DNA of 64,000 nt from contig NZ_QPJD01000007.1 in NCBI RefSeq assembly GCF_003337375.1, forward strand, positions 310,001-374,000. The letters run 5' to 3'. Under the pieces are notes generated by a model, which saw only the letters and a program-made list of their open reading frames with translations, did no database searches and was not told the DNA's origin. The position numbers and the translations under genes are program-made. Position 1 is the first letter of the stretch. The number at the start of each line of letters is the position of its first letter. This document shows, in pieces, positions 8,547 to 17,507 of the stretch. The DNA is from Paenibacillus prosopidis (GTDB taxonomy: Bacteria > Bacillota > Bacilli > Paenibacillales > Paenibacillaceae).

Positions 8547-8921
8547 ATGGCTGAGAAAAATATACTTGCTTTCTTCAACAGTCCCGAACAGGCGAAGGAA
8601 GCACTGCAGCAGCTTCAGGGGTTGAATCTTATTGATACATCCATTGACCGGGTTAACGCCTACCCCGGTAGCGGAAGCGATCATATTTCGAACCCGATAA
8701 CCGGGGATGTTCCAAGCCTCGGTTATCTAACCTTAGGCGGCGATTTCAACGACCGGGATGCCGGAGTATTAGCTGCCGCCAGCGTTAGTGCTAGCGGCAT
8801 GAGCGCAGGAGGGCCCGACAATAAAGTTACCGGAAAAGACACCGTTCTTACGATCGTTATCGATGAAGCCGATTTCGAACAAGCGTTAAAGACGGTTCAG
8901 AATGCCGGAGCTCTCGTTTAA
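8547..8921 (+). CDS. YflT-like general-stress-type protein
   Basis: The 124-residue soluble protein opens with MAEKNILAFFNSPEQAKEALQQLQ, an alternating beta-alpha pattern like the YflT/general stress fold. A glycine-rich middle and a second beta-alpha unit at the C-terminus (TVLTIVIDEADFEQAL) follow. GGGAGGT precedes the start. It is 26 bp upstream of two CotF-like coat genes in the same direction, so it is probably expressed in sporulation. Exact function is unknown. Confidence 0.6.
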   Translation: MAEKNILAFFNSPEQAKEALQQLQGLNLIDTSIDRVNAYPGSGSDHISNPITGDVPSLGYLTLGGDFNDRDAGVLAAASVSASGMSAGGPDNKVTGKDTVLTIVIDEADFEQALKTVQNAGALV

Positions 8922-8947
8922 TATATTGAATAAAGGAGATAAATGAC

Positions 8948-9232
8948 ATGCAGCAAAATCAAGCTCAGGGCCAACAACAGCAGCAAGCTGTCATGATGCA
9001 GCCGCCGCAAGTGATTACGACGAAAGACTACCAATTTTTAAAGGACCAATTGTCGTGGGAGCTCTTAGCCATGAAAAAGTGCCGGCACTACGCTCAAGAA
9101 AGCACCAATCCCGAAATAAAACAAGCCATCGACAAAGCGGGACAAATGCATCAACGGCATTACCAACTATTGTTAAAGCACTTGCAAAACAACAATATAG
9201 AGGAAATGAAAAAAGTTCCGCAAATCCAATAG
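8948..9232 (+). CDS. CotF-like spore coat protein
   Basis: The 94-residue protein has a Gln-rich N-terminus and a helical core with TKDYQFLKDQLSWELLAMKKC and a HxxQL(L)xxHL segment near the end, typical of CotF-family coat proteins, which form small ferritin-like helical bundles. AAAGGAG precedes the start. It lies in an apparent three-gene run with 8547 and 9251. It should be deposited on the developing spore coat in the mother cell; this is inferred from family resemblance. Confidence 0.75.
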   Translation: MQQNQAQGQQQQQAVMMQPPQVITTKDYQFLKDQLSWELLAMKKCRHYAQESTNPEIKQAIDKAGQMHQRHYQLLLKHLQNNNIEEMKKVPQIQ

Positions 9233-9250
9233 TAAAAGGAGGATCCTCAA

Positions 9251-9607
9251 ATGAATCAAAATCAAGCTTCGCAAGCGATTCAAAATCCAAAACCGTCTAA
9301 TGAGCCTCAGGTTAAAGGTCCGGAAATGAATGACCGCGACCGTGTCAATGACATTTTGGCAACGGAAAAGTACTTAACCGACAGCTTTAACATATCGGCA
9401 AGAGAGGCAAGTCATTCTTATCTGCACCAAGATATTATGACGATTTTGAACGAGACGCATCAGTGCCAATATGAATTTTTCGAATTGATGTTTAAGCAGG
9501 GCCACTATAAATTAGAGGCGGAGCAGCAGCAGAAGCTTGATCAAGCGTACCAGCAGTTCAATAACTATTCATCTCAGTTCCCTTACCAGAACACCACACT
9601 TCAATAG
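9251..9607 (+). CDS. CotF-like spore coat protein
   Basis: The 118-residue protein is rich in Gln and Asn at both ends. Its helical core (about 28-95) contains DRDRVNDILATEKYLTDSFN and a histidine-containing segment NETHQCQYEFFELMF, the CotF pattern. It starts 18 bp after the preceding cotF-like gene, with AAAAGGAGG directly upstream, and is followed by a bidirectional terminator. It is probably co-expressed with its paralogue as a coat component. Confidence 0.78.
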   Translation: MNQNQASQAIQNPKPSNEPQVKGPEMNDRDRVNDILATEKYLTDSFNISAREASHSYLHQDIMTILNETHQCQYEFFELMFKQGHYKLEAEQQQKLDQAYQQFNNYSSQFPYQNTTLQ

Positions 9608-9635
9608 TGCAGCACCAGGACAATCACAATTTTCC

Positions 9636-9667
9636 GCAAAAAAGGCACCTCATAAGGTGCCTTTTTC
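9636..9667. terminator. Bidirectional intrinsic terminator (coat operon / glgD)
   Basis: AAAAAAGGCACCT/AGGTGCCTTTTT stem-loop between two convergent genes. Confidence 0.88.
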
Positions 9668-9676
9668 CTGATTTAT

Positions 9677-10789
9677 TTAAATCCTGCTTTTCTTAGTGAA
9701 AACCGTAGGCGACATTTCATCCCCTTCCAGCTTGTTACCGCTTGTGACATATACCTCTTTATCTAGAATGACGTGATCCAGAGTAGTATCCTCCTCGATC
9801 ACGCATTTCTGCATCAGAATGCTGTTCCTGACAACCGCCCCTTTTCCGATTCGGACCCCCCGGAACAAAATGCTGTTTTCCACGGTTCCCTCAATGATAC
9901 AGCCGTTTGCCACCTGTGAATTTGTCACGTTGGCGCTCTGGGCGTATCTGGCGGGCGGTTCGTCCTTAATTTTGGTGTAAATCAAGCCAGGCTGGTAGAA
10001 GAGAGACTGCCATACCTCAGGATTCAATAGTTCCTTGCTGTATTTATAATAATTTTGGACGGAATTGATGATGGCTAAATATCCTTTATATTCGTAGCCG
10101 TATACTTTCAATTCGTTCAGATTCCGGATTATTACATGCCGCACCAAATCGTAGTAGTTTTGATTCACGCTTTTTTTGACCAAATCAATCAGCAGCTCTT
10201 TCTTAATGATGATCATTCGCATGTACACTTTGTTGCTTTTTTTCGTCAGCCGGTTCTCTGTCATGCGTTCGACCCGTCCATTCTCGGCTATATCCAACGT
10301 AATAAGGTTAGAGAAATCCCCGCTTTCATCGTCCATTTCCTTGTAGATGACGGTGATATCCGCATTTGTCCTTTGGTGGTTCTCCACCGCTTCGGTATAG
10401 TTGATATTGCAGATCATGTGACTGCTTGAAACGACTACGAATTCTTCAATGCTCCGTTCAAAATATTCAAGAGAACCATAAAAATTTTGCAAATCGCCGT
10501 TAAAGCCCGGGGCATGACTGTTGTTGGGAGGCAAAATGAACAGCCCACGGTATTTTCTATCCAAATCCCATTCTTTTCCGGATCCCAAATGGTCGATGAT
10601 GGAACGGTAATTGTTGTGGGCGAGTACCGCCACATTGTTAATTCCTGAATTCACCATATTGGACAATACGAAGTCAATCAGGCGGTATCTGCCTCCGAAG
10701 GGTACCGTCGCAGTGGCCCGTGAGTACGTCAGCTCATGCAAGAGCGGCTGGTTGATACTTAGATTAATGACACCTAACACATTATTCAT
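9677..10789 (-). CDS. glgD: Glucose-1-phosphate adenylyltransferase regulatory subunit GlgD
   Basis: About 370 aa. The N-terminus keeps the nucleotidyltransferase fold (VPFGGRYRLIDFVLSNMVNSGI, GSGKEWDLDRK) but lacks the GGEGKRL nucleotide loop present in its neighbour GlgC. That is the known signature of the non-catalytic GlgD partner. The C-terminal third forms a left-handed beta helix (repeats around GVRIGKGAVVRNSI). It forms the ADP-glucose pyrophosphorylase heteromer with GlgC for glycogen synthesis in the cytosol. The ATG at 10789 is preferred because AGGAGTG lies just upstream; the gap to glgC is 11 bp. Confidence 0.92.
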   Translation of the reverse strand: MNNVLGVINLSINQPLLHELTYSRATATVPFGGRYRLIDFVLSNMVNSGINNVAVLAHNNYRSIIDHLGSGKEWDLDRKYRGLFILPPNNSHAPGFNGDLQNFYGSLEYFERSIEEFVVVSSSHMICNINYTEAVENHQRTNADITVIYKEMDDESGDFSNLITLDIAENGRVERMTENRLTKKSNKVYMRMIIIKKELLIDLVKKSVNQNYYDLVRHVIIRNLNELKVYGYEYKGYLAIINSVQNYYKYSKELLNPEVWQSLFYQPGLIYTKIKDEPPARYAQSANVTNSQVANGCIIEGTVENSILFRGVRIGKGAVVRNSILMQKCVIEEDTTLDHVILDKEVYVTSGNKLEGDEMSPTVFTKKSRI

Positions 10790-10800
10790 CGCAATCACTC

Positions 10801-11949
10801 CTATACCATTTGAGAAGAAATGACCATGTTCTCGCCGATTAAGGTGATTTCCGCCGATTCGTCCGCGCTCCCCACATGGGCGCCGTCTTGGATGACGGTA
10901 CCCGAGCCGATTATGGCCTTGCGGATCGTGACGTTCTTCCCGATTTGAGCGTATGGCATGATGACCGAATCTTTGACTAGGCTTCCCTCACCGACATGAA
11001 CGCCGTAAAACAGAACGGAATGATCCACTTCCCCAAATACCATACATCCTTCATTCACCAGGGAACCTGTAACTTTGCCGGTAGAAGCGATATGATGCGG
11101 CGGCTTGTTCGGGTTTTTCGCGTAAATCCGCCATTTGCTGTCATGAAGCGTAAAGGGCGGGTTTTCCAAAAGCAGATCCATATGCGCTTCCCAAAGACTT
11201 TCAACGGTTCCGACATCCTTCCAATATCCGTTAAAACGGTAGGCATAAAGCGATTTACAGCTATCCAGCATCGATGGAATGATGTCCTTGCCGAAGTCAT
11301 TGCTTGATGCCGGATTTTGCGCATCGGCGATTAAGTTCCTTTTTAACACGTCCCAGGTAAAGATATAGATTCCCATCGAAGCAAGATTATTTTTCGGTTG
11401 CTTCGGTTTCTCCTCGAACTCTATAATCCGGTCGTCTTTGTCCACATCCATAATGCCGAACCGACTGGCTTCTTGTATCGGCACTTCAATAACCGCAATG
11501 GTGGCGTCGGCGTTTGTTTCCTTGTGCTGCTGCAGCATGAGGGCATAATTCATTTTATATACATGATCGCCGGAAATGACCAGCACATATTCAGGATCGT
11601 ATTGTTCGAGATAATGAATATTCTGGTAGATAGCGTGCGCCGTTCCTTTATACCAACTGCCGCCTCTTTGTTCCATAAAAGGGGGAAGCACAGTGACCCC
11701 GCCGTTTTTCCGGTCCAAATCCCATGAACTGCCGATTCCTATGTAGGAATTCAGTACCATCGGCTGATACTGGGTCAGTACCCCAACCGTATGAATTCCT
11801 GAATTACTGCAATTGCTCAAGGTGAAATCGATAATCCGGTATTTACCTCCAAAGGGCACAGCAGGCTTTGCCAGCTTTGTCGTCAGATGGCTTAGTCTTT
11901 TACCTTCACCGCCTGCAAGCAGCATAGCTACACATTCTTTTTTCTGCAT
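10801..11949 (-). CDS. glgC: Glucose-1-phosphate adenylyltransferase, catalytic subunit GlgC
   Basis: The 382-residue enzyme makes ADP-glucose from ATP and glucose-1-phosphate, the committed step of bacterial glycogen synthesis. The nucleotide loop [10 protein letters not shown] (about 10-19), [15 protein letters not shown], the [10 protein letters not shown] region (about 125-134) and the FEEKP motif are present, followed by a C-terminal beta-helix domain. GAGAGGTGA precedes the ATG. It is the first large gene of a glgC-glgD unit; no glgA, glgB or glgP is next to it, unlike in B. subtilis. A promoter, a cre-like site and a short leader ORF lie upstream. Confidence 0.95.
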   Translation of the reverse strand: MQKKECVAMLLAGGEGKRLSHLTTKLAKPAVPFGGKYRIIDFTLSNCSNSGIHTVGVLTQYQPMVLNSYIGIGSSWDLDRKNGGVTVLPPFMEQRGGSWYKGTAHAIYQNIHYLEQYDPEYVLVISGDHVYKMNYALMLQQHKETNADATIAVIEVPIQEASRFGIMDVDKDDRIIEFEEKPKQPKNNLASMGIYIFTWDVLKRNLIADAQNPASSNDFGKDIIPSMLDSCKSLYAYRFNGYWKDVGTVESLWEAHMDLLLENPPFTLHDSKWRIYAKNPNKPPHHIASTGKVTGSLVNEGCMVFGEVDHSVLFYGVHVGEGSLVKDSVIMPYAQIGKNVTIRKAIIGSGTVIQDGAHVGSADESAEITLIGENMVISSQMV

Positions 11950-11986
11950 TCGGCTCTCACCTCTCTGTTAGAAACTTTCGCCGTCC

Positions 11987-12079
11987 TCAAGAAAATGAAT
12001 CCGCTTTCAAAAATCTTTGTTTAAATGACAACCTCCTCTTAGTAGAAAGAATATTCAGATAATTTATGCGATATGTCAT
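11987..12079 (-). CDS. Possible 30-residue leader ORF of glgCD
   Basis: Within the presumed glgC leader an ATG at 12079 sits right after GGGAGAGGTGA, a near-ideal ribosome binding site, and opens a 30-codon frame starting MTYRINYLNILSTKRR that stops 37 bp before glgC. The product is basic with no recognised family. The strength of the ribosome binding site is the main evidence; it could be a regulatory leader peptide or simply a small protein. Confidence 0.4.
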   Translation of the reverse strand: MTYRINYLNILSTKRRLSFKQRFLKADSFS

Positions 12080-12115
12080 TTTCACCTCTCCCTTTAATAT
12101 ATATGTTATTAGATA

Positions 12116-12129
12116 TGAAAGCGTATACA
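12116..12129. promoter_or_regulatory. cre-like CcpA site in the glgC leader
   Basis: TGAAAGCGTATACA matches the cre consensus (WTGNAANCGNWNNCW). It lies just downstream of the predicted glgC transcription start, the position used for roadblock repression. A weaker cre-like sequence, TGAAAGCGGATTCA on the minus strand, occurs at 11996-12009. Confidence 0.5.
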
Positions 12130-12142
12130 TTTATGTAAAAAT

Positions 12143-12171
12143 ATGATACCTCGTTGGTATAGGGATGTCAA
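12143..12171 (-). promoter_or_regulatory. sigma-A promoter of glgCD
   Basis: Perfect -35 TTGACA (12171-12166), a 17-base spacer and -10 TATCAT (12148-12143), reading toward glgC. The expected start is about 12136, giving a leader near 190 nt. Confidence 0.75.
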
Positions 12172-12200
12172 CAAAAGTTGGAATTTTTGTATACTCAATC

Positions 12201-12503
12201 CTATTGAGTTCGAATGAATGTATTCATAATGAACTGGATATCATTTTCATCTATCCCTATATTTCTCCCCTCTCGTTCCACCTTTGCTATGACGAAGGGC
12301 CCCTTAATTATCCCTTGCGCAAAATGCGGATTAACAGCCAGATCTTGCTTATTTCCATCCTGGTTGCAATATAATACGAAATGGCTGCCTAACTGAACAC
12401 ATTCGAGTGCACCGCCGATAAGTTCGCTTATCTCCGTCTTACTCTCGGTTACCGTATTAATCTTTAATTTTTCTCCCGGAACAGCAACAAGCACTTTCGG
12501 CAT
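12201..12503 (-). CDS. DUF3846 domain protein
   Basis: The 100-residue product begins MPKVLVAVPGEKLKINTV, then ISELIGGALECVQLGSHFVLYCNQDG and a late GPFVIAKV strand, matching the small DUF3846 family found in Firmicutes and their phages. ATG 12503 is chosen because TAGAGGAGAG lies just upstream; the longer open frame has no sense. Function is unknown. It stands alone, between the TM2 gene and the glgC promoter. Confidence 0.65.
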   Translation of the reverse strand: MPKVLVAVPGEKLKINTVTESKTEISELIGGALECVQLGSHFVLYCNQDGNKQDLAVNPHFAQGIIKGPFVIAKVEREGRNIGIDENDIQFIMNTFIRTQ

Positions 12504-12564
12504 TCTGATCTCTCCTCTAAAGATGATGATTACAATTAGCATTTCCTGATTCTTAAAATTGTAC

Positions 12565-12592
12565 CAAAAAAAAGAGCCCCAATGAGCTCTTT
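12565..12592 (-). terminator. Intrinsic terminator after the TM2 gene
   Basis: AAAGAGCtC/GGGGCTCTTT stem with an eight-T run on the minus strand, immediately past the stop of the gene at 12601. Confidence 0.8.
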
Positions 12593-12600
12593 CTCGTTGT

Positions 12601-12813
12601 TTATGCGGTGATTCTTCTGCCTTCACTGTCGGTAAACTTGCCGATTACAATCATAATGAAGTCAATTAAAGCCCATACTCCCAATCCGCCAAATGTAATT
12701 ATTTGCAATATACCTGTACCGATTTTCCCCACATAAAACCTGTGGATTCCAATACTCCCTAAAAAGAAACACAATAGTATGGCAGCAATAAATGATTTTG
12801 GACTTTTTTCCAC
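12601..12813 (-). CDS. TM2 domain-containing membrane protein
   Basis: The 70-residue protein has two transmembrane helices around the family signature GSIGIHRFYVGKIGTGILQ (about 19-37), with GGLGVWALIDF in the second helix. It starts at GTG 12813 behind GGGGGAATG. TM2 proteins are small integral membrane proteins without a settled bacterial function. It has its own terminator and appears monocistronic. Confidence 0.82.
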   Translation of the reverse strand: MEKSPKSFIAAILLCFFLGSIGIHRFYVGKIGTGILQIITFGGLGVWALIDFIMIVIGKFTDSEGRRITA

Positions 12814-12948
12814 GTGTCATTCCCCCAATAGATAGTGATCTACACACTATTATTGTATCGGTATCGTACATTCAAAATTTTAGTTCTTTTGAAGGATACA
12901 TGGGATAAGTAGAAGCGAATGTGAATAGGACTTAAAGCGCAGTGCCAT

Positions 12949-13623
12949 TCATGCGGTGAACGATGCCGGAGGCTGCTCCCTCTTTTCGAACGCCAACATG
13001 GCGCCGAACGCTCCGAATAACAGATAAATATAACCGAATGAGATGGTAAAGACCCGCAGGTGCATGAAGAAGAATCCGGTAATGCACACAACCAATACGA
13101 CCAAAGTAAAGATGCCCAGGGCTTTTGGAAAAACACGCGCCTTAAGCGTTGAAAGTCCCAGAATCAACAGTCCGAGCATCAGAAACGGAACGATCGGAAC
13201 GAATACAAGCATGCTGAGCGGAAAAGCTGTCGGATCCATATTCGTAATCTGGTCAGACACCACTTTGAGCTGTTCCTCCGTTTCGATGTCTCCGAATAGA
13301 ATCGGATAGGCAATAATTTGTACAGGACCATGGAAAATTTCGAGCATTAGTCCGATAAATAACAGAGGGAGTGCCGCCCATCCCCACTTGGGAAGTTTAC
13401 CGGCTTGACGCAGGAAGATCGCCGTCAGCCCTAACAGAAGAAACGTTGACGCATAAGCCAGAAGGACGTGAGTATTGACGGCCGTCTTCAAAAACTCCGG
13501 CAGATGGCCTAAAGATTCCGGTACGTCCTCCAGATGGACAATCTGCCCGGTGAAGCCCATAATGCCTGCAATCAGCAGCAACCAACCGCTTATTCTTAAT
13601 AAACCTTGTGGAACCTGCAACAT
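12949..13623 (-). CDS. Six-helix membrane protein of unknown function
   Basis: The 224-residue protein has about six hydrophobic helices (around residues 7-27, 50-70, 78-98, 132-157, 163-185 and 188-208) and no catalytic motif that I recognise. AAGGAGG stands directly before the ATG. It is divergent from the two-component system starting at about 13802, so the two may share a regulatory region, and it could be a target of that system; this is inference from position only. Confidence 0.6.
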   Translation of the reverse strand: MLQVPQGLLRISGWLLLIAGIMGFTGQIVHLEDVPESLGHLPEFLKTAVNTHVLLAYASTFLLLGLTAIFLRQAGKLPKWGWAALPLLFIGLMLEIFHGPVQIIAYPILFGDIETEEQLKVVSDQITNMDPTAFPLSMLVFVPIVPFLMLGLLILGLSTLKARVFPKALGIFTLVVLVVCITGFFFMHLRVFTISFGYIYLLFGAFGAMLAFEKREQPPASFTA

Positions 13624-13801
13624 ATTTAACTACCTCCTTGGTTAATGTCTAAAGGAATCATATCAACTCCGGCATTCCCAAAGGTAGAGCGAGAAATTCC
13701 CTGGATTCGGGAAATAAATAGGAACATCCTGACAAGCTTCTTGGTTTACGAAGTATATGGCCAATGTTATACTTTTTCCAAAACATCTCATATAACCGGG
13801 A

Positions 13802-15946
13802 GTGATTGATATAACCCTTATGAAGGGATTTCGCTTGTTTGTCATCTTGATCTGTCTTGAATGTGTCAGTTTATTCATCGTCGGCATCCCGGAGTTTTAT
13901 AAGGAAATCCGGGACCATTGCATCGACCAAGCCTGTAAGTCCTTCAATAATCCGCCGCCAGGTTCGGCATGGCTCGCAGAGCAAGGCATACTCCCAGGAC
14001 AATACGCGCTTGCGTATACTGTCCTTTATATCCTGGTGGGAGGGGTGTTCATTTCTACGGCAGGAATCCTGTTTATAAAAAACTCCCGAAGCCTTATGGG
14101 GTTATTCGGCACGCTCATGCTGGTGCTGCTTGGAATTACCTTTACACCTATTCTGGATGGGCTTAGGGATAACCATTGGCTGCTCGATATCCTTTTACGT
14201 GTGAATACGGCCCTTGGCTTTACGGCATTTCTATTGTTTTTCTTTGTCTTTCCAACCGGCCGCTTTGCGCCTCTATGGACGCCATACCTCCTTGCCGGCA
14301 TCCTGACCGTCGGCATTCCGCATTTTCTTTTCCCCGGGAGTAAGGCGGATTTGCAAATGTGGTCCCCATGGGCATTCCTCCCATGGGTCGGCTCGTGGAT
14401 GATCAGTATTCTTTATGTACAAGTGTATCGCTATCGAAAATTGCTGAGTCCGTTAGAACGGCAGCAGACCAAATGGGTAGTGTACGGAGTCGCGCTGGCC
14501 ATCATGGGGTTATTAAGCTTTACCGTATTGTTCCTCACCAGGCTGGATGCTTTCTCGGCCAATCCCTACGGCATGTTCTTCCTGGAAGTCGGCATTCAAT
14601 CCAGTATGCTGGTCATCCCCATTGCACTTAGCATCGCCATCCTGCGCAGCAGGCTTTGGGATATCGATCCGCTGGTCAACCGGACTATTGTATACGGGAT
14701 CCTCACGATCAGCGTGATCGCGTTGTATACCTTATCCGTATGGTATTTGGGAAAGGCATTTCAGACCAGCCAATGGTGGACCTCGTTGATAGCCACGAGC
14801 ATCGTAGCCGTATCGTTCACTCCTCTGAAGGAAAAGGTGCAGCGTTGGATTAATAAACTCATGTACGGAGATACGGGCGATCCGTATTCGGTATTGGTGC
14901 GTTTGGGGAAAAGCTTGGAGGAGCCGCTGTCTTCCGAGGCCGCCCTTGAAGCCGTCGTGAAAACCATTCGGGCTGCCCTACGCTTGCCTTATGCGGCTAT
15001 ATCCTTGTACAGGAACGGGGAACTCGCTATCGTTGCCGAGGACGGCGAACATGCGGAGGGTAGCTATCGGAAGGCGCTGATTCATCGCGGCGAAATGCTG
15101 GGCTATTTGCATGCGGCTCCCCGCTCCGCGGGAGAAACCTTCACCGCTTCAGACCTTAAGCTGCTGGATATGCTTGTTCGGCAAGCCGGCGTCGTGGTTG
15201 AGAATGTTCGGGTGACCTTTGATCTAAAGCTTACGGCTGCGGCTTTGCAGGAATCCCGCGAGCAATTAATTGTAGCAAGAGAAGAAGAACGCAAGAGACT
15301 GCGTCGTGATCTCCATGATGACATGGCCCCCCGCCTGGCCGCGATCGCATTGACGGCAGCGGCCGCCGAAGACCTGCTGGAGAAAGATCCTGCGACGACC
15401 AAAACCATTCTCACCGAGCTGCGATCGGTTATTCGGGCGACTGTAACCGATATTCGCGAGATGGTCTATAACATGCGCCCTCCGGCGCTGGACGAATTGG
15501 GACTCATCAGCTCTATCCGTGAACGCGTTCGAGAGATCGGATCACCTGTGTCAACGCTTAATATCGATTTGGACGTTCCCCATTCGCTGCCGCCGCTCCC
15601 GGCAGCTGTCGAAGTAGCAGCCTATCGCATCATTACCGAAGCCATGGTCAATGTATTACGTCATTCACATGCCCAGCACTGCACAGTCAAGCTGTCCACT
15701 GTCACTTCTTCGAATAGCGAAGCAGCGGATCGCGTTGAAGGTTTGCTGCTCGAAATCGCTGACGATGGGGACGGCGTGCAGCCGGGTCCCGATAATCACC
15801 GTTCTGGGGGAATCGGGCTTTCTTCGATGAGAGAACGGGCAGAAGAATTAGGGGGGTATTGCAAGATCGAGCAAAAACGGCCAAGGGGAACCGTCATTCG
15901 TGCTTATCTCCCTATCTTATTCCGGTTAAAGGAAGGAAACCTATGA
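13802..15946 (+). CDS. Membrane sensor histidine kinase, NarL/DesK type (HisKA_3)
   Basis: The 714-residue protein has an N-terminal membrane domain with about seven to eight helices (to about residue 330) and a GAF-like region (about 365-475). The HisKA_3 motif EEERKRLRRDLHDDMAPRL carries the phospho-acceptor His near residue 505. A HATPase domain follows with GIGLSSMRERAEELGG. The start is uncertain: GTG 13802 overlaps the GGGAG ribosome binding site and ATG 13820 is an alternative. Its stop overlaps the start of the response regulator gene (ATGA), so they form a pair. The signal is unknown. Confidence 0.85.
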   Translation: MIDITLMKGFRLFVILICLECVSLFIVGIPEFYKEIRDHCIDQACKSFNNPPPGSAWLAEQGILPGQYALAYTVLYILVGGVFISTAGILFIKNSRSLMGLFGTLMLVLLGITFTPILDGLRDNHWLLDILLRVNTALGFTAFLLFFFVFPTGRFAPLWTPYLLAGILTVGIPHFLFPGSKADLQMWSPWAFLPWVGSWMISILYVQVYRYRKLLSPLERQQTKWVVYGVALAIMGLLSFTVLFLTRLDAFSANPYGMFFLEVGIQSSMLVIPIALSIAILRSRLWDIDPLVNRTIVYGILTISVIALYTLSVWYLGKAFQTSQWWTSLIATSIVAVSFTPLKEKVQRWINKLMYGDTGDPYSVLVRLGKSLEEPLSSEAALEAVVKTIRAALRLPYAAISLYRNGELAIVAEDGEHAEGSYRKALIHRGEMLGYLHAAPRSAGETFTASDLKLLDMLVRQAGVVVENVRVTFDLKLTAAALQESREQLIVAREEERKRLRRDLHDDMAPRLAAIALTAAAAEDLLEKDPATTKTILTELRSVIRATVTDIREMVYNMRPPALDELGLISSIRERVREIGSPVSTLNIDLDVPHSLPPLPAAVEVAAYRIITEAMVNVLRHSHAQHCTVKLSTVTSSNSEAADRVEGLLLEIADDGDGVQPGPDNHRSGGIGLSSMRERAEELGGYCKIEQKRPRGTVIRAYLPILFRLKEGNL

Positions 15947-16595
15947 AGAAACTGAGAATCTTGATTGCGGATGATCATCCGCTCTTTCGACACGGTGTGA
16001 GTACATTGCTTTTGACGATACCCGATATGGAGGTCGCAGGGGAAGCAACATCAGGGGAAGAGGCGGTCTCCATGGCCGAACGCCTAATTCCTGACGTCAT
16101 TCTCATGGATATCCGGATGCCGGGTCTTAACGGTATTGAAGCTACGCAGCGAATCAACAAATCCATGCCTTCCATTAACATCCTCATCCTCACCATGTTT
16201 CAGGATGATGCCTCTGTTTTTACGGCCATGCGCAGCGGTGCGAAGGGATACGTGCTAAGGATGCGGACAAAGACGAACTGCTCCATGCCATTCGGGCAGT
16301 CGGCAGCGGCCAAGCGATCTTTAGCAGCGGCATCGCCTCCAAAATGATGGAATACTTCGCCGCTACCCGTCCTGCAGCAAGTGAGGTTTGGTTTCCGGCA
16401 CTCTCCACAAGAGAACGCGAGGTCATCTACCTCATGGCCGAAGGACTCAGCAACTCTGATATCGCCGGCAAACTAAGCCTAAGCGGCAAAACCGTGGCCA
16501 ATTACATCACCAATATCCTGAACAAGCTCCATGTCGCCGACAGGGAAGAGGCTATCCGCCTCGCTAAGGAATCGAGGTTAAGCGAGGAAGGGTAA
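15943..16595 (+). pseudogene. NarL/LuxR-type response regulator, single-base frameshift
   Basis: ATG 15943 opens MKKLRILIADDHPLFRHGV with the phospho-acceptor in VILMDIRMPG (Asp about 54) and runs to GAKGYVL. There the frame breaks at about 16256, where LKDADKDELLHAIR is expected. The other frame carries this continuation and then the LuxR HTH (LSTREREVIYLMAEGLSNSDIA) to 16595. One base is missing between receiver and DNA-binding domains. The joined product would be about 217 aa, normal for the family. As written it cannot bind DNA; a mutation or a sequencing error are both possible. It is co-transcribed with the kinase. Confidence 0.85.
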
Positions 16596-16647
16596 CTGAG
16601 CGTATTCCGCACTCAGGATTGTCCCCTATTTCCCCCGCCAAAACAAG

Positions 16648-16680
16648 AAGAACTGACATATGCGGTCAGTTCTTTTTTTC
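16648..16680 (+). terminator. Intrinsic terminator of the two-component operon
   Basis: GAACTGAC/GTCAGTTC stem followed by seven T residues, about 55 bp after the regulator stop. Confidence 0.88.
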
Positions 16681-16831
16681 TTGACTTGGCAAATCCACAA
16701 TCCGCCGCTATTCCATCTTTCACGTACATAACGACAACTATTTCTGACTTAATTCTAAGAAATCCGGGTATTTTATTGATATTCCAACAATTATAGACCG
16801 ATTCGCAAGCCTTCAAAAAGGGGATTCGAAT

Positions 16832-17386
16832 ATGAAAGATAATGAGTTTTTGGATAAAGTTAAACAAATCTACATGAAAGATTCCGAAGCAAACATGCAA
16901 TACATTTCCCTCTGGACCGAGGAAATCGTATTTTCTTGGAGATGGTGGGTAAGCGTCGTACTCACCTTTTTGCCGTGGATATTATGGGCCATTTTCCGTA
17001 AAAAGGACAGCTCTGCCCGTTTAATGGGTGTCGGTTTTTTCACCATGTTTCTGACCGCCTGGATGGACTTTATAGGAGTAGATCTCGGCTTGTGGTATTA
17101 CCCGATCGATACGATCCCGTTCGTTCCCTCGTACATTCCTTATGATTTTTGCGTTCTTCCGGTTATGGTTATGTTCTTGATCCAGTACAAGCCCCGCTTC
17201 TCTCCGTTTTGGAAGGCTGTTTTTTTTGCCATCGGCAATACCATTATCGCGGAGCCTTTATTGGAATATTTGGAGTTCTATGAGGAAAATAGTTGGAGCC
17301 CTCTGTTCTCGATACCGATTTATTTCAGCATTTACCTCTTGGCGTCATGGCTGAGCAGTAGAAAAAGTTATGAACCTATAGCCTAA
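16832..17386 (+). CDS. CBO0543-type membrane protein
   Basis: The 184-residue protein has a short soluble N-terminus and about five helices. Charged turns FRKKDSS and a central DFIGVDLGLWYYPIDTIPFVPSYIPYD region resemble the CBO0543 family common in spore formers. AAGGGGA precedes the ATG. Function is unknown. It stands between the two-component operon terminator and the dnaE-like operon, apparently on its own. Confidence 0.65.
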   Translation: MKDNEFLDKVKQIYMKDSEANMQYISLWTEEIVFSWRWWVSVVLTFLPWILWAIFRKKDSSARLMGVGFFTMFLTAWMDFIGVDLGLWYYPIDTIPFVPSYIPYDFCVLPVMVMFLIQYKPRFSPFWKAVFFAIGNTIIAEPLLEYLEFYEENSWSPLFSIPIYFSIYLLASWLSSRKSYEPIA

Positions 17387-17507
17387 CGTTATACCTGTTT
17401 CTAAGCAATAAGTAACAAAATATAAACGGAAACATCCTCCAATAGACAACGGTCATTCTCTCCCGGTATGATGGAACAAATGTTCCTATACGTAAGAGGT
17501 GGCTATC

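Noticed and set aside
12504..12626. Longer form of the DUF3846 protein
   Set aside because: The extra 41 residues run through the TM2 gene terminator region; a strong ribosome binding site marks ATG 12503.
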